Positions 44,934 to 54,598 of a stretch of DNA of 64,000 bases are shown here, piece after piece. Below the pieces are notes generated by a model that worked only from the letters and a program-made list of their open reading frames with translations, had not been told where the DNA came from and ran no database searches. How positions within the stretch are numbered: position 1 is the stretch's first letter; each line of letters starts with the position of its first letter. The stretch comes from Pelagibacterales bacterium SAG-MED20 (lineage in GTDB: Bacteria > Pseudomonadota > Alphaproteobacteria > Pelagibacterales > Pelagibacteraceae), in the NCBI GenBank assembly GCA_014653975.1, contig JACWDR010000001.1, positions 21,001 through 85,000 on the forward strand. Reading direction: 5' to 3'. The translations under genes were made by a program, and so were the position numbers.

Positions 44934-46625
44934 TTAACTTGATCCTAAAAATCGCTTGTGGTTAATTTTTGATAATGAAGCATTAAGAAATCCTATCTTT
45001 TTAGAATCAATTATTGATAATCTATAATTTCCATTATCTATAAATTCCTTAAGTCTTGTAAAACTTTTATTCAAATCTTCTTTATTAAAATGATTAATCC
45101 AATATTCATAAAATCTGTTTGTGTGTAAATTGTCAAATCCATCAATTTTTTTGGTAAATCTTTTAAAATCATCAAACAACCAATTTTCATCCCAAAAAAA
45201 ATGTTTCATAAAATAGCATTCATACACTTCCTCTTTTTTAATTTTATGTTTAATTCCTTTTAGATTATTAAGTATCTTTTTATAGTTTTTTAAGTTTGAC
45301 GGGTTTATGTTAAAACCATAGTTAATATGTGGATTATTTACAGTTGCATTAATAACTGGAACACCTAAGGCGGCATACTCTATACCAACAGAACCAAATA
45401 CCGTTAAAACAAAGTTTATTCCTTCGCTAATGATTTGATTATTTGACGTATTATTAGGAATTTTTTTTATCCTAGGGTATTTCTTAATCAATCTATTAAC
45501 AAAAATTTCTGTATACTCTTGATATTTTTCAAATTTATTTCCTTGGCTAGGGTGACTTTTTATATAAAAATCATACTCCTTATCTTTTTCTTCAGATAAT
45601 TTTCCAAGATAGTCTATCCATAAATAAAAATCAGGAAATAAATTTTTTCCATAAACATGGGTTGAATCTAAAAAATCATGTGTGGATATTAAGATTTTAA
45701 TTTTAGAGTTACTGGCTAAAACTTTAAATTTGTATTTTTTTTTTGAAAAAGAACTTATTTCACGGTTATAAAGACCTACATCTATTCCTGTATGTCCTCC
45801 AAGTCTTAAATCTAAATTATATTTGGCTATTTTAAGACATTTTTTTTTATACTTACTTAAATATTTTGAAAAGATTTTTTTATTAAAACCATAGTAGCCA
45901 TACATACTCTTAACACTTTTATTGATCTTCAACACTGACATTACACTTATTACATAACTTGGTATTTCATTATGTGCACTTATTCTTAAAGGAAGCCCAA
46001 AAGAATAGCACGCATGAACACCAGTCGTAGAAACTACATTATTTTTTTTATAAAATTCCTCCCAATAAAAAAAAAGTTCTAAGAATTCTTTAAAAAAAAT
46101 ATAAAATTTTTTATCTTTAATGTTAATTGTAGGTATATAGTTTGATTTTAAATAAGTGTCGTATAATAAATCACCAATCCATATATTGTTAATTTTGAAA
46201 TTAGCAATTTGATTATTGTTTGGATTTTTTTTGAAAAATTTTTTTGTTTCTAGCTCAGCTTTATAAGTAAAATTTTTTTTTATTTCAGGTCTTATAAATT
46301 CATTTACACCAAAAGATTTGTAAATGCTTTTGAAACCTAAATTTAAGAAAGAAGTCAAATGCCATTTAAACTTTTGTAAATAATTTATTTTTAAAGGTGA
46401 TACCATTAGGGTATAATTATAATAAGCAATAATTTTTCCCGAGTTTCTTTTTTTTAAAAAATTAGATATTAAAGCTTGGGCAAGATGTGAGCCATGAAAA
46501 CTGTTATATTCTATCAGATTAATCTTATTATTTTTATTTTTGATATCAAAGAAAAGCTTGTTTTTTTTTCTTAAAAAAAAATACGTTCTAAACTTTTTTA
46601 TTTTCTCAGAAATATAGGGGTACAT
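44934..46625 (-). CDS. Capsule-type polysaccharide biosynthesis protein, probable GT-B glycosyltransferase
   Basis: A 563-residue soluble protein. The C-terminal half has YDFYIKSHPSQGNKFEKYQEY (in two parts, about 350-370) and INFVLTVFGSVGIEYAALGVPVINA (in parts, about 405-428), which fit the phosphate- and base-binding segments of capsule (KpsS/LipB-like) transferases. The N-terminus contains IEYNSFHGSHLAQALI. I could not assign a specific reaction. It overlaps the carbamoyltransferase gene by one base. Confidence 0.6.
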   Translation of the reverse strand: MYPYISEKIKKFRTYFFLRKKNKLFFDIKNKNNKINLIEYNSFHGSHLAQALISNFLKKRNSGKIIAYYNYTLMVSPLKINYLQKFKWHLTSFLNLGFKSIYKSFGVNEFIRPEIKKNFTYKAELETKKFFKKNPNNNQIANFKINNIWIGDLLYDTYLKSNYIPTINIKDKKFYIFFKEFLELFFYWEEFYKKNNVVSTTGVHACYSFGLPLRISAHNEIPSYVISVMSVLKINKSVKSMYGYYGFNKKIFSKYLSKYKKKCLKIAKYNLDLRLGGHTGIDVGLYNREISSFSKKKYKFKVLASNSKIKILISTHDFLDSTHVYGKNLFPDFYLWIDYLGKLSEEKDKEYDFYIKSHPSQGNKFEKYQEYTEIFVNRLIKKYPRIKKIPNNTSNNQIISEGINFVLTVFGSVGIEYAALGVPVINATVNNPHINYGFNINPSNLKNYKKILNNLKGIKHKIKKEEVYECYFMKHFFWDENWLFDDFKRFTKKIDGFDNLHTNRFYEYWINHFNKEDLNKSFTRLKEFIDNGNYRLSIIDSKKIGFLNASLSKINHKRFLGSS

Positions 46626-48451
46626 TATCTAGATCTATAATTTTTTTTAACAAATAGTTGGTTGTCAATCAATATATTAAAATTAATATCACTATTTTTT
46701 TTTATTAGTTCATTAACAATATCTAATGGTTTTGCAACAACTGGGAATTCGTGCATATTTAAAGAAGTATTTAACACTGCTCCCACTCCACTAATTTTGG
46801 AAAACTCTCTAATTAACTTATAATACAGATTACTGTCCTTATGTCTCACTATTTGAGGTCTAACTGTAAAATCTGATGGGTGCATAGCTGCTTTTAGAAA
46901 TTTTTTACCTAACTCTGTGGGATCTACACAAGAAGTCATGTAGTTTATATTTAATTTACTATTTTTTTTTAAATATTTTTTTTCATAAGTATCTAAAATT
47001 GATGGGGTAAATGGCATCCAAAAATCTCTCATTTTAATAGTTGAATTAATTTTTTTCACTAAACCAACGTTTGAGGGATCACATATTATTGATCTATGAC
47101 CTAGGGAACGAGGACCAAACTCTTGTCTTCCCATACAAACAAAAAGTATTTCTCCATTTTTTAATAATTTTGCAGAATTTTTAAAATTTTTATCGTTAAT
47201 ATTTTTAAAGTTTTTCTTCACTAAAGAATTAGTTGTAAAATTAGACAGGTCTTCTTTCGTTATGCTCATTCCTAAATAAGCGTTCTGAATCGGCTTTATA
47301 TATTTTAAACATTTTCTATATCCTAATTTATCATATAGATAACAATAAATAGCACCAACACTTAAGCTTTCATCACCTGGTCCAGGTGGTATCCATAATT
47401 TTTTTATAAATTTTTGTTCACTTAGAAATTTATTTGCTTTCACATTGTGTGCAACTCCACCAGAAAAAACAAAAAAATTTGTGTTGAATTTTTTTGAAAT
47501 ATTATAAAACCATTTTGATAGTATCTTTTCTACAAAATCCTGAAGTCCTCCAGCGATATTATCAAACCGGTATTGTCTTAAATTTTCTTTAAAGAAAAAG
47601 AATTGGTCAGTCATTTTTTTACTCAGTAAAAAATCAACTCCTTTTACTTTCATGCATGATTGAAAAAATTTTGAAATATGACCGTATTTTTTAGTATCAG
47701 AATACGGTGCCAAACCCATGACTTTGTAACAGTGTCTAAAAGGATTCATCCCTAGTATTAAAGTAACCGACTCATAAATTTTTGCTATCCAGTTATTTCT
47801 TGATCTTGATATTGACTTAAATTTACCTTTTTTAAAATAACTGACAGAATTATAAAGTCCATCACCACCACCGTCTGCTGTAACGACTGCCGTCAATTTA
47901 CCTCTATGAGAATTTGGACTTGAATAAAAACCGTAGAATGCATGACAATTGTGATGATCATAAAAAGTAATTTTTTTTTTGTCTACTTTTAAAAAATTAC
48001 ATATAGTTTTTATTCGTCTTTCCACTATATCCTCATGATTTTTTTTGGTTGCGTCATCACTAGAAATGAAAGGTATACCTTTTAAGGAATAAGATAATTT
48101 AATTTTTGGTTTGTAATTAGGAAAAACGTCTTTTATTTTAACTTTTTTTTTATGAAAAATTTTCTCATAATGAAATTTTTCCTGTAATTTATACCAGTCT
48201 GAAGTTTTAAAATCAGATGCCACATTCCAAAAATTCATATGTGCGAGTTTAATATTAGCTACACAAACTTGATCAATATCTTTTGGATTAATATTATTTT
48301 TTTTTAAAATATATTGAAGAGACTCTCTAGGAAAAGATCCTAAATTTTTTTTTCTTCTAAGTCTTTCTTCTTGAATAAGATCTACAATAACACCATCTTT
48401 AATTAGGCAAGCCGAGGCATCATGGTTATCATTAATTCCTATTATTATCAT
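46625..48451 (-). CDS. Carbamoyltransferase (NodU/CmcH family)
   Basis: It should transfer a carbamoyl group from carbamoyl phosphate, via an adenylate, to a hydroxyl of a sugar. The 608-residue protein has the YrdC-like N-terminus GINDNHDASACLIKDG (residues 4-19), HHNCHAFYGFYSS (about 165-177), TADGGGDG, and the C-terminal MGRQEFGPRSLGHRSI (about 438-453). It starts a leftward unit. The 256 bases before it are the divergent promoter region toward the PhyH fusion gene. Confidence 0.93.
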   Translation of the reverse strand: MIIIGINDNHDASACLIKDGVIVDLIQEERLRRKKNLGSFPRESLQYILKKNNINPKDIDQVCVANIKLAHMNFWNVASDFKTSDWYKLQEKFHYEKIFHKKKVKIKDVFPNYKPKIKLSYSLKGIPFISSDDATKKNHEDIVERRIKTICNFLKVDKKKITFYDHHNCHAFYGFYSSPNSHRGKLTAVVTADGGGDGLYNSVSYFKKGKFKSISRSRNNWIAKIYESVTLILGMNPFRHCYKVMGLAPYSDTKKYGHISKFFQSCMKVKGVDFLLSKKMTDQFFFFKENLRQYRFDNIAGGLQDFVEKILSKWFYNISKKFNTNFFVFSGGVAHNVKANKFLSEQKFIKKLWIPPGPGDESLSVGAIYCYLYDKLGYRKCLKYIKPIQNAYLGMSITKEDLSNFTTNSLVKKNFKNINDKNFKNSAKLLKNGEILFVCMGRQEFGPRSLGHRSIICDPSNVGLVKKINSTIKMRDFWMPFTPSILDTYEKKYLKKNSKLNINYMTSCVDPTELGKKFLKAAMHPSDFTVRPQIVRHKDSNLYYKLIREFSKISGVGAVLNTSLNMHEFPVVAKPLDIVNELIKKNSDINFNILIDNQLFVKKNYRSR

Positions 48452-48707
48452 AGAGTTTTTTTTGTTATATACTTCAAGTGTAAATTATCAACCGATTAAC
48501 TAATTAAATTAGTTCACTACATAAAATTATATCTAAATTATTGTAACATTTTCTGCTTCATTAATATTTTAAAGCATAACATATAGTAAATAATTACTAT
48601 TTAGAAATTACTATTCTAAAAGAACTGTCAATCAAATTTATACTATTAATTGTTGAGGTAATGTTTGTGGTCAAATTAATGAAAATTGATTATAAGTAAA
48701 ATTCATA
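48452..48707. promoter_or_regulatory. Divergent intergenic region with a direct repeat
   Basis: This 256-base region separates the carbamoyltransferase gene (leftward) from the PhyH fusion gene (rightward). It contains a direct repeat ATTACTATT at 48593-48601 and 48607-48615, and a TGTCAA at 48626-48631 that reads TTGACA on the minus strand as a possible -35 box. I could not place a convincing -10 element. The repeat could be an operator. Confidence 0.4.
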
Positions 48708-49907
48708 ATGCTAAAAAATTTTAATTTTAAAAATGTAAAAAAAAAAAACTTTTCTAAAGTAAAGTTAGTAGGTTATGCATTTAGAAAAGCAAATCTAAAC
48801 AAAACAACTTTTTCAAAAAGTAATTTAGAAAAAATTGACTTTTGGAGTGCTGATTTAGAAAAAGTAAATTTTAAAGAAACTATCTTAAAAAATTGTATTT
48901 TATCTGACACCGACTTAAGAAAAACAATTATATCTAAAACAAATTTTCTAAATTCAAATTTAAGTCACAGTAATTTAAGTGGATTAAATTTAAAAAATTC
49001 AACTTTTAAAAATGTAAATTTAAGAGAAGCTATATATGATAATAAAACAATATGGCCAAAAAAATTTGATCCTAGTTTTTTTGGTGCTACTAAAATAAAA
49101 AAAAATAGAAATAAATTAAAAAGTAAAAAATCAAGTCAATTTATTAATAATGTTGTAAATGAATTAAAAAATAAAAGTGGGTTTTATGTTTTTAAAAATT
49201 ATTTTTCAAATAAAGATGTAAATAAAGCAAAAAAAATTATACTTAGAGTTTCAAAAATTAAGAAAGATTTAGCTTTTTCTTCTGATAAAAAAAATAATCA
49301 AAAATATATTCTTAATTTAATAGCTTTAGATGATATCTTTAAAAAATTGATACAACCAAAAATTGTCATGCCCATATTCGAAAAATTGTTAGGTAAGAAA
49401 TTTATTTGTGGAAACTTTTGTGCTAACTCACTTTTTCCAGGGGCTAGAGGTCAAAAACCACATATAGATTACCCCTATATGAATATGAAAAATATTTATA
49501 AAAAAACGCCTCCTTTAAATTTTTCTAATGAAATTATTCTTAATTGCCAAACAATGATTTTATTAGATGATTTTACTAATCAAAATGGTGCTACTGAATT
49601 TGTGCCTGGTAGTCAAAAATTTAAAACATATCCCACACAAAAAGCTTTTGATAAAAATAAAATTCAACTTATATATCCAAAAGGTACACTTATCATTTTT
49701 AATGGATTGGCGTGGCATGGCTCTTCTTCTAACTTTTCATATAAAGAAAGGGTTGCAATTTTGGGACAGTACTTACCTTTTTTTATAACACCAATGTCTA
49801 ATTTAAAAAATTGTTTAAAAAAAAAAGATATAAAAAATTTAGACTCTGGATTAAGACAGTTACTGGGTATTGATTTGGTTCACCCTGTGCAAAATCTGAG
49901 ATATTAG
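48708..49907 (+). CDS. Pentapeptide-repeat protein fused to a phytanoyl-CoA dioxygenase-like domain
   Basis: The first 110 residues are pentapeptide repeats of the A(D/N)LxX type (for example LEKIDFWSADLEKVNF), ending TIWPKKFDPSFFGAT. Residues 145-399 are a PhyH-type Fe(II)/2-oxoglutarate oxygenase: His252-x-Asp254 in HIDYPY, distal His337 in WHGSS and Arg348 for 2-oxoglutarate. The complete metal triad suggests activity, perhaps hydroxylation of a glycan or lipid. A linker of lysine/serine (130-144) joins the halves. It opens the rightward run that leads to pseF. Confidence 0.83.
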   Translation: MLKNFNFKNVKKKNFSKVKLVGYAFRKANLNKTTFSKSNLEKIDFWSADLEKVNFKETILKNCILSDTDLRKTIISKTNFLNSNLSHSNLSGLNLKNSTFKNVNLREAIYDNKTIWPKKFDPSFFGATKIKKNRNKLKSKKSSQFINNVVNELKNKSGFYVFKNYFSNKDVNKAKKIILRVSKIKKDLAFSSDKKNNQKYILNLIALDDIFKKLIQPKIVMPIFEKLLGKKFICGNFCANSLFPGARGQKPHIDYPYMNMKNIYKKTPPLNFSNEIILNCQTMILLDDFTNQNGATEFVPGSQKFKTYPTQKAFDKNKIQLIYPKGTLIIFNGLAWHGSSSNFSYKERVAILGQYLPFFITPMSNLKNCLKKKDIKNLDSGLRQLLGIDLVHPVQNLRY

Positions 49908-49950
49908 TTGTAATAAATTTTACTAATAATATAGATTTTTTTTTTAAAAG

Positions 49951-51204
49951 ATGTTATTTACTTACAAAATGAAAACGTACTCCCTAGAGACCTTAAAAAA
50001 TCAAATCATAAGTAATAATGGTAAAGTAGTTATTTTTGGTTTTGGAACACTTGGCAAATTATCAAAAAAAGTGTTTGATAAATTAGAAATAAAGGTAGAT
50101 TTTTTCTGTGATAGTGATGATAGAAAAAACAATCAAGAACATGAAAATATTAAAGTTATAAGTATTGCTGATTTAAATAAGTTAGACAAAAATACAAATA
50201 TATTTATAGCTCATGATTATTTTTTAGCTGTTATGCCAAATCTAGATGAAAATAATTTTAAAAATATTTACACTACAACAGAGCTTTTAACTTATCCAAA
50301 TTTATTAGATATGTATGAAGGAGACCTTTATCCATTAAAATTAAAAAGAAGAATAGATTTTTATAACGAAATTTCGAAAAAAAGTGAATATGCTTCATCA
50401 GGAGTGCTTAAAATAAAATCTGTAGATATTCAAATAACAGAAAAGTGCTCCCTTAAATGTAAAGATTGTTCAAATCTAATGCAATATTATCAAAAGCCCA
50501 AAGATAGTGAACTAAATCAATTATTTAAATCATTAGATAATTTAATGAATGTGGTTGACCATGTGAATGAATTTAGAGTTCTTGGTGGTGACCCATTTAT
50601 GAATAAAGAAATGCATAAAGTGGTTAACAAGTTATCTAAATATAAAAATAACTCTAGGATTGTAATTTATACAAATGCAACCATCCTACCCAAGGGTGAG
50701 CAATTAGAGTGTTTAAGAAATGAAAAAGTTGGTTTAGAAATAACAAATTATGGAGAAGCATCAAGGCAGCACGACGCTTTAGTAACACTATGTGACAAGG
50801 AGAATATTGAATATTCAACTTACAAATGTGATATTTGGCAAGATTGTGGAAGAATAATTCCACATTCTCAAAAATCTGAAAAAGAAATTATGAAACAATT
50901 TAACAACTGCTGTAATAGTGATTTAATTACTTTATTACATGGAAATCTATATAGGTGCCCTTTCTCAGCTAATGGAAATAACTTAAGAGCATTCAATGAA
51001 AATGAATCTGATGTTATAGATTTAACAAAAAACTATGAAACAAAAGATGAACTAAAAAAAATGATAAAAGAACTCTGTTATGATAAAAAATTTTTAAATG
51101 CATGTTTTTCTTGTAATGGGAGAGATTTTACAACAATGAATATTAAATCAGCAATTCAAACCTTGGATAAAAAACCTATTGAATATAAAAAATTAGAAAG
51201 TTAG
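49951..51204 (+). CDS. Radical SAM protein with N-terminal Rossmann-like module
   Basis: The 417-residue protein has a Rossmann-like N-terminal domain (residues 20-115: KVVIFGFGTLGKLSKKV, FFCDSDD) and a radical SAM domain with CSLKCKDC (Cys166, Cys170, Cys173). C-terminal cysteines (YRCPF, ACFSCNG) may hold a second cluster. The Rossmann half resembles the C-terminal half of the next gene product, the GT2 protein. A start at 49969 (MKTYSLETL) is also possible. It is likely to modify a sugar or its carrier; the substrate is unknown. Confidence 0.8.
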   Translation: MLFTYKMKTYSLETLKNQIISNNGKVVIFGFGTLGKLSKKVFDKLEIKVDFFCDSDDRKNNQEHENIKVISIADLNKLDKNTNIFIAHDYFLAVMPNLDENNFKNIYTTTELLTYPNLLDMYEGDLYPLKLKRRIDFYNEISKKSEYASSGVLKIKSVDIQITEKCSLKCKDCSNLMQYYQKPKDSELNQLFKSLDNLMNVVDHVNEFRVLGGDPFMNKEMHKVVNKLSKYKNNSRIVIYTNATILPKGEQLECLRNEKVGLEITNYGEASRQHDALVTLCDKENIEYSTYKCDIWQDCGRIIPHSQKSEKEIMKQFNNCCNSDLITLLHGNLYRCPFSANGNNLRAFNENESDVIDLTKNYETKDELKKMIKELCYDKKFLNACFSCNGRDFTTMNIKSAIQTLDKKPIEYKKLES

Positions 51205-51222
51205 TAATTATTACTAATTTTT

Positions 51223-52575
51223 ATGAATAATTTTTTTAGTATTATTATACCAGTCTACAACTCTCAAAAGTATTTTTCTAATTGCTTAAAAAGTGTTCTA
51301 AGACAAAATTATAATGACTATGAGATAATTATCATCGATGATGCTTCAAAAGATAAGTCTAGAAAAATTTACAAAAGTTATTCTAAAAATTCATCCAAAA
51401 TTAAGGTTATAAAAAATAAAAGAAATTTAGGTGTCTCTGTTTCAAGAAATAAAGGAATAAAGAAATCCAATGGAAAATATATAATCTTTCTAGATAGCGA
51501 CGATGTTTTACTTGCTGGATGTTTAAAAAAAATACATCAACATATTGAGTCTTCAAATTCAAATATAATTGTTTTAAAACACAATGAATTAAAAAATGAT
51601 TATAATGACTCTATAACTAGAGATTCAGAAATTAAAGGATTTTTTAAAAATAGCTATTCTCAAAAAAAAATTCAACCAATTAATCTTATTAAAAATTTTA
51701 AATTATTTAATCCATTATGTTATAATTTTGCTCTCAATAGAGATTTTATTTTAAAAAACAAAATTTTTTTTGAAGACATAAGAATGCATGAGGATCATCT
51801 TTTTGTTTCAAGATTACTTTATTGTAGAGAGAAAGTAACTAACCCTGGTATTACCACACATGCTAGAAGATCAACCAGCCTTGAGTCTTTAGGAAGAACT
51901 ATTGGTTTTGAAGTTTGTGTCTCATGTGTAAAAAATATTTTTTTTTATAAAAAAGACTATAAAAAAAACAGACTTAAAAGAGCTGAAAAAAAATTCTTTT
52001 TTGAAAATTTAAAATTTTTTACGAAAAAATTTTTTTTAAATCTATTAATTTGCTCAAACAAAGATTTGTTAAATTTAAGTATTTTTATTAAAAAGAATTA
52101 TCCATCTATTCAAATATACTTGAGTAAAGTGATTAAATTAAAAAAAAATTTTGATATCGAAAACTCTAATTTAAAAAAATGGGATATAATAAAAAAATAT
52201 ATCCTAAAAAAAATTGACAAAGAATTTAGTTTAAGTAAAGAACAAAAAGTAAATATTTTTTGTTCAAGCGCCTACTCAAAGATATGTATTAGATTATTAA
52301 ATGATAATTTTTCATTAAAAATAAACAAGGTATTTGATAATAATAATGATTTTCAAAATCAAAATATTGAAAAAATTAAAATTAAAAGTATAAAAAAATA
52401 TAATAACAATAAAGTTGTATTTTTAGTTTGCAATCCTAATAATTATGATTTTAAAAATATAAAAAAACAGTTGAGAAAACTAAAAATATTAAATAATAAA
52501 ATCGTTAAATTTGATATTTTAAAATATTATCAAAACCTAATATTAAAAAAAAATGAAAATAACTCATTATTGTAA
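51223..52575 (+). CDS. Family 2 glycosyltransferase with extra C-terminal Rossmann-like domain
   Basis: Residues 1-230 form a GT2 domain (FSIIIPVYNSQKYFSNCL, YEIIIIDDASKDKS, IIFLDSDDVLL near residue 92). The C-terminal part (about 345-440) reads KVNIFCSSAYSKICIRLL, NKVFDNNNDF and VFLVCNPNNY, a Rossmann-like pattern similar to the N-terminus of the radical SAM protein just upstream. The last 23 bases overlap the next gene. At 450 residues it is much longer than a usual GT2. Confidence 0.78.
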   Translation: MNNFFSIIIPVYNSQKYFSNCLKSVLRQNYNDYEIIIIDDASKDKSRKIYKSYSKNSSKIKVIKNKRNLGVSVSRNKGIKKSNGKYIIFLDSDDVLLAGCLKKIHQHIESSNSNIIVLKHNELKNDYNDSITRDSEIKGFFKNSYSQKKIQPINLIKNFKLFNPLCYNFALNRDFILKNKIFFEDIRMHEDHLFVSRLLYCREKVTNPGITTHARRSTSLESLGRTIGFEVCVSCVKNIFFYKKDYKKNRLKRAEKKFFFENLKFFTKKFFLNLLICSNKDLLNLSIFIKKNYPSIQIYLSKVIKLKKNFDIENSNLKKWDIIKKYILKKIDKEFSLSKEQKVNIFCSSAYSKICIRLLNDNFSLKINKVFDNNNDFQNQNIEKIKIKSIKKYNNNKVVFLVCNPNNYDFKNIKKQLRKLKILNNKIVKFDILKYYQNLILKKNENNSLL

Positions 52576-53890
52576 TTCCTTTAATTCATTTACAGCTGGT
52601 GACTCTACTATAGTTTGTGATCCTTGGGTTGGAGAAGGCGAACAAACCTCCTGGATATCTTATCCGATACACGCTAGTGGTGTGCAAATTCTTAATAAAA
52701 TCAATCCAAATTTTATATACATAAGTCATTTACATTGTGATCATCTAGATATTAAAACTTTATTAAAATATAAAAAAAAAAAAGTTAAAATAATTATTAA
52801 AAAATTTAAATATCCAAAATTAAAAAATATTATTATAAATTTAGGTTTCAAAAATATCTTAGAGTGTCTTCCATGGAAAAAATATAAATTAAATAAAGAT
52901 ATTTCAATTGCTATAATTCCACAAATAACATCAAATACTGGTGGTCTTCCATCTCAAATAGATTATGATTTAGATACTTCAATAGTAATTCAATCCAATA
53001 TAGATAAAGGTGTATTCTATAATGGAGTTGATAATCCACTTGGCCTGAAAGATTATAAAAAAGTTAAAAAATTTATTAATGAAAAATTTAATAAAAAAAT
53101 TTCAGTAACTGTATTACAGGACGCAGCTGCATCTGAATACCCCCAGTGCTTTTTAAATATTAATAGAAAAAAAGAAAAAAAAAGAGTTGTAAATAATATA
53201 TTGCAGAACTTAAAAAGTAAAATTTCGATTTTGAAACCAGAAGTTTATTACTCTCCATCTCCAGGATCAATCTTAAGTGGAAAATACTCTGCACTAAATA
53301 AATTCCTAGCACATCCAAAATTAAATGAGGTTAAAACTGCGCTAAAAAATAATAATTGCCAAATTTTTAGTATAGCTGGGGGAAGTTCTATTGTTAAAAA
53401 AAATGAAAAATGGATTAAACAAAAAAATAAAAAAAAATTTAATCAAGAGAAAATTATTAAGCAATATCAAAATAAAAAATATTTTTACACAAAGGACTCT
53501 GAAATTATATCTAAGAAAAAATTAGATAAAATTTTTTATTTGGCTTATGAAAATTATAAAAACAAACTATCTAGAATGTCTATAAAATCTAGTTGGAGTA
53601 TTAATTTTAAGATTTATCGAAATATTCAGTTAAATCCATCTTGTAAAATTAATCATAAAACTTCTAAATTGATCAATGAATATTCTATTGATTTTAATCG
53701 TAAAAAAAAAATTAAAAATAACCATACATTTTTGAGTTGTCACATGGACTTGCAATTATTTTACGGACTAATGACAAAAAAATACTCTAATTGGAATCAA
53801 CCAATGTCTGGGTCTTTGGGCTTATATGAAAGAAAACCTAATATATTTGATCCAAATTTACTGTTTTCTTTAAATTTTTTAACAACTTAA
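52553..53890 (+). CDS. Metallo-beta-lactamase-fold protein, CMP-Neu5Ac hydroxylase-like
   Basis: The 445-residue protein has STIVCDPWVGEGEQTSW and the metal-binding HLHCDH (His59-His64, HxHxDH), typical of the UlaG/CMP-Neu5Ac hydroxylase (CMAH) branch. The C-terminal segment GSLGLYERKPNIFDPNLLFSL resembles the end of CMAH-type proteins. No Rieske CxH...CxxH motif is present, unlike vertebrate CMAH. It is followed 21 bases later by pseF, a CMP-nonulosonate synthetase. A role in altering a CMP-activated sialic-type acid is inferred. Confidence 0.65.
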   Translation: MKITHYCNSFNSFTAGDSTIVCDPWVGEGEQTSWISYPIHASGVQILNKINPNFIYISHLHCDHLDIKTLLKYKKKKVKIIIKKFKYPKLKNIIINLGFKNILECLPWKKYKLNKDISIAIIPQITSNTGGLPSQIDYDLDTSIVIQSNIDKGVFYNGVDNPLGLKDYKKVKKFINEKFNKKISVTVLQDAAASEYPQCFLNINRKKEKKRVVNNILQNLKSKISILKPEVYYSPSPGSILSGKYSALNKFLAHPKLNEVKTALKNNNCQIFSIAGGSSIVKKNEKWIKQKNKKKFNQEKIIKQYQNKKYFYTKDSEIISKKKLDKIFYLAYENYKNKLSRMSIKSSWSINFKIYRNIQLNPSCKINHKTSKLINEYSIDFNRKKKIKNNHTFLSCHMDLQLFYGLMTKKYSNWNQPMSGSLGLYERKPNIFDPNLLFSLNFLTT

Positions 53891-53911
53891 TATATATTGT
53901 ATGATTAGAAT

Positions 53912-54598
53912 ATGACAATCTGTATAATTCCTGCTCGTTCTGGCAGCAAAAGATTAAAAGATAAAAATATAAAAAAATTTAATGGGAAACCGATTATAAG
54001 TTATGCAATTAAAATTGCACAATCTAGTGGTTTGTTTAGTAGGGTAGTTGTTTCAACTGATAGTAAAAAAATTGCTAATATAGCTAAAAAATATGGAGCA
54101 GAGGTTCCATTTTTGAGGTCAAAAAAAATATCTGATGATTACACTGCTACATCTGATGTACTAATAGATTGTATAAAAAAGATATCTTCAACAAGTACTG
54201 AGTATCATTTTTGTTTGTATCCTACGACTACTTTAATTTCAAAAGATGATTTAATTAAAGCTTATAAAAAAATTAAAAAAGAAAAAGGGAATCTACTAAT
54301 TGCTATTACAGATTTTGAGACTAGTCCATATAGGGCTCTTAAACTATCAGATAATAAGATTAATTTTTATTTTAAAAAATATGCTAAGTATAGAACTCAA
54401 GATATTCCAAAATTATATCGTGATAGTGGATCTTTTTATATATTTAAAACTGTTAGTTTGTTAAAAGATAAAGGGGAATTAAATAATAAATCTAGCTATT
54501 ATCACTTAGATAGAAATAAAGCTGTAGATATTGACAACATCAAAGATTTTAAATTAGCAGAGTTATTATTCAAAAATAAAAATCAATTTGTAAATTAA
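53912..54598 (+). CDS. pseF: Pseudaminic acid cytidylyltransferase
   Basis: It makes CMP-pseudaminic acid. The 228-residue protein has CIIPARSGSKRLKDKNIK (residues 4-21), VVSTDSKKIANIAKK, and the PseF-type stretch FETSPYRALKL (about 132-142) and YRDSGSFYIFK (about 168-178). It is the partner expected for PseI at 62605. It is at the end of the rightward run and overlaps the ACP gene tail to tail by four bases. Confidence 0.88.
   Translation: MTICIIPARSGSKRLKDKNIKKFNGKPIISYAIKIAQSSGLFSRVVVSTDSKKIANIAKKYGAEVPFLRSKKISDDYTATSDVLIDCIKKISSTSTEYHFCLYPTTTLISKDDLIKAYKKIKKEKGNLLIAITDFETSPYRALKLSDNKINFYFKKYAKYRTQDIPKLYRDSGSFYIFKTVSLLKDKGELNNKSSYYHLDRNKAVDIDNIKDFKLAELLFKNKNQFVN

Noticed and set aside
49567..49788. 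A 73-residue frame inside the PhyH fusion gene on the same strand
   Set aside because: It lies within a complete oxygenase domain whose catalytic residues are read in the other frame.
52553..53890. Complete vertebrate-like CMAH with a Rieske domain
   Set aside because: No CxH and CxxH pair is found in the protein; only the metallo-beta-lactamase part is supported.
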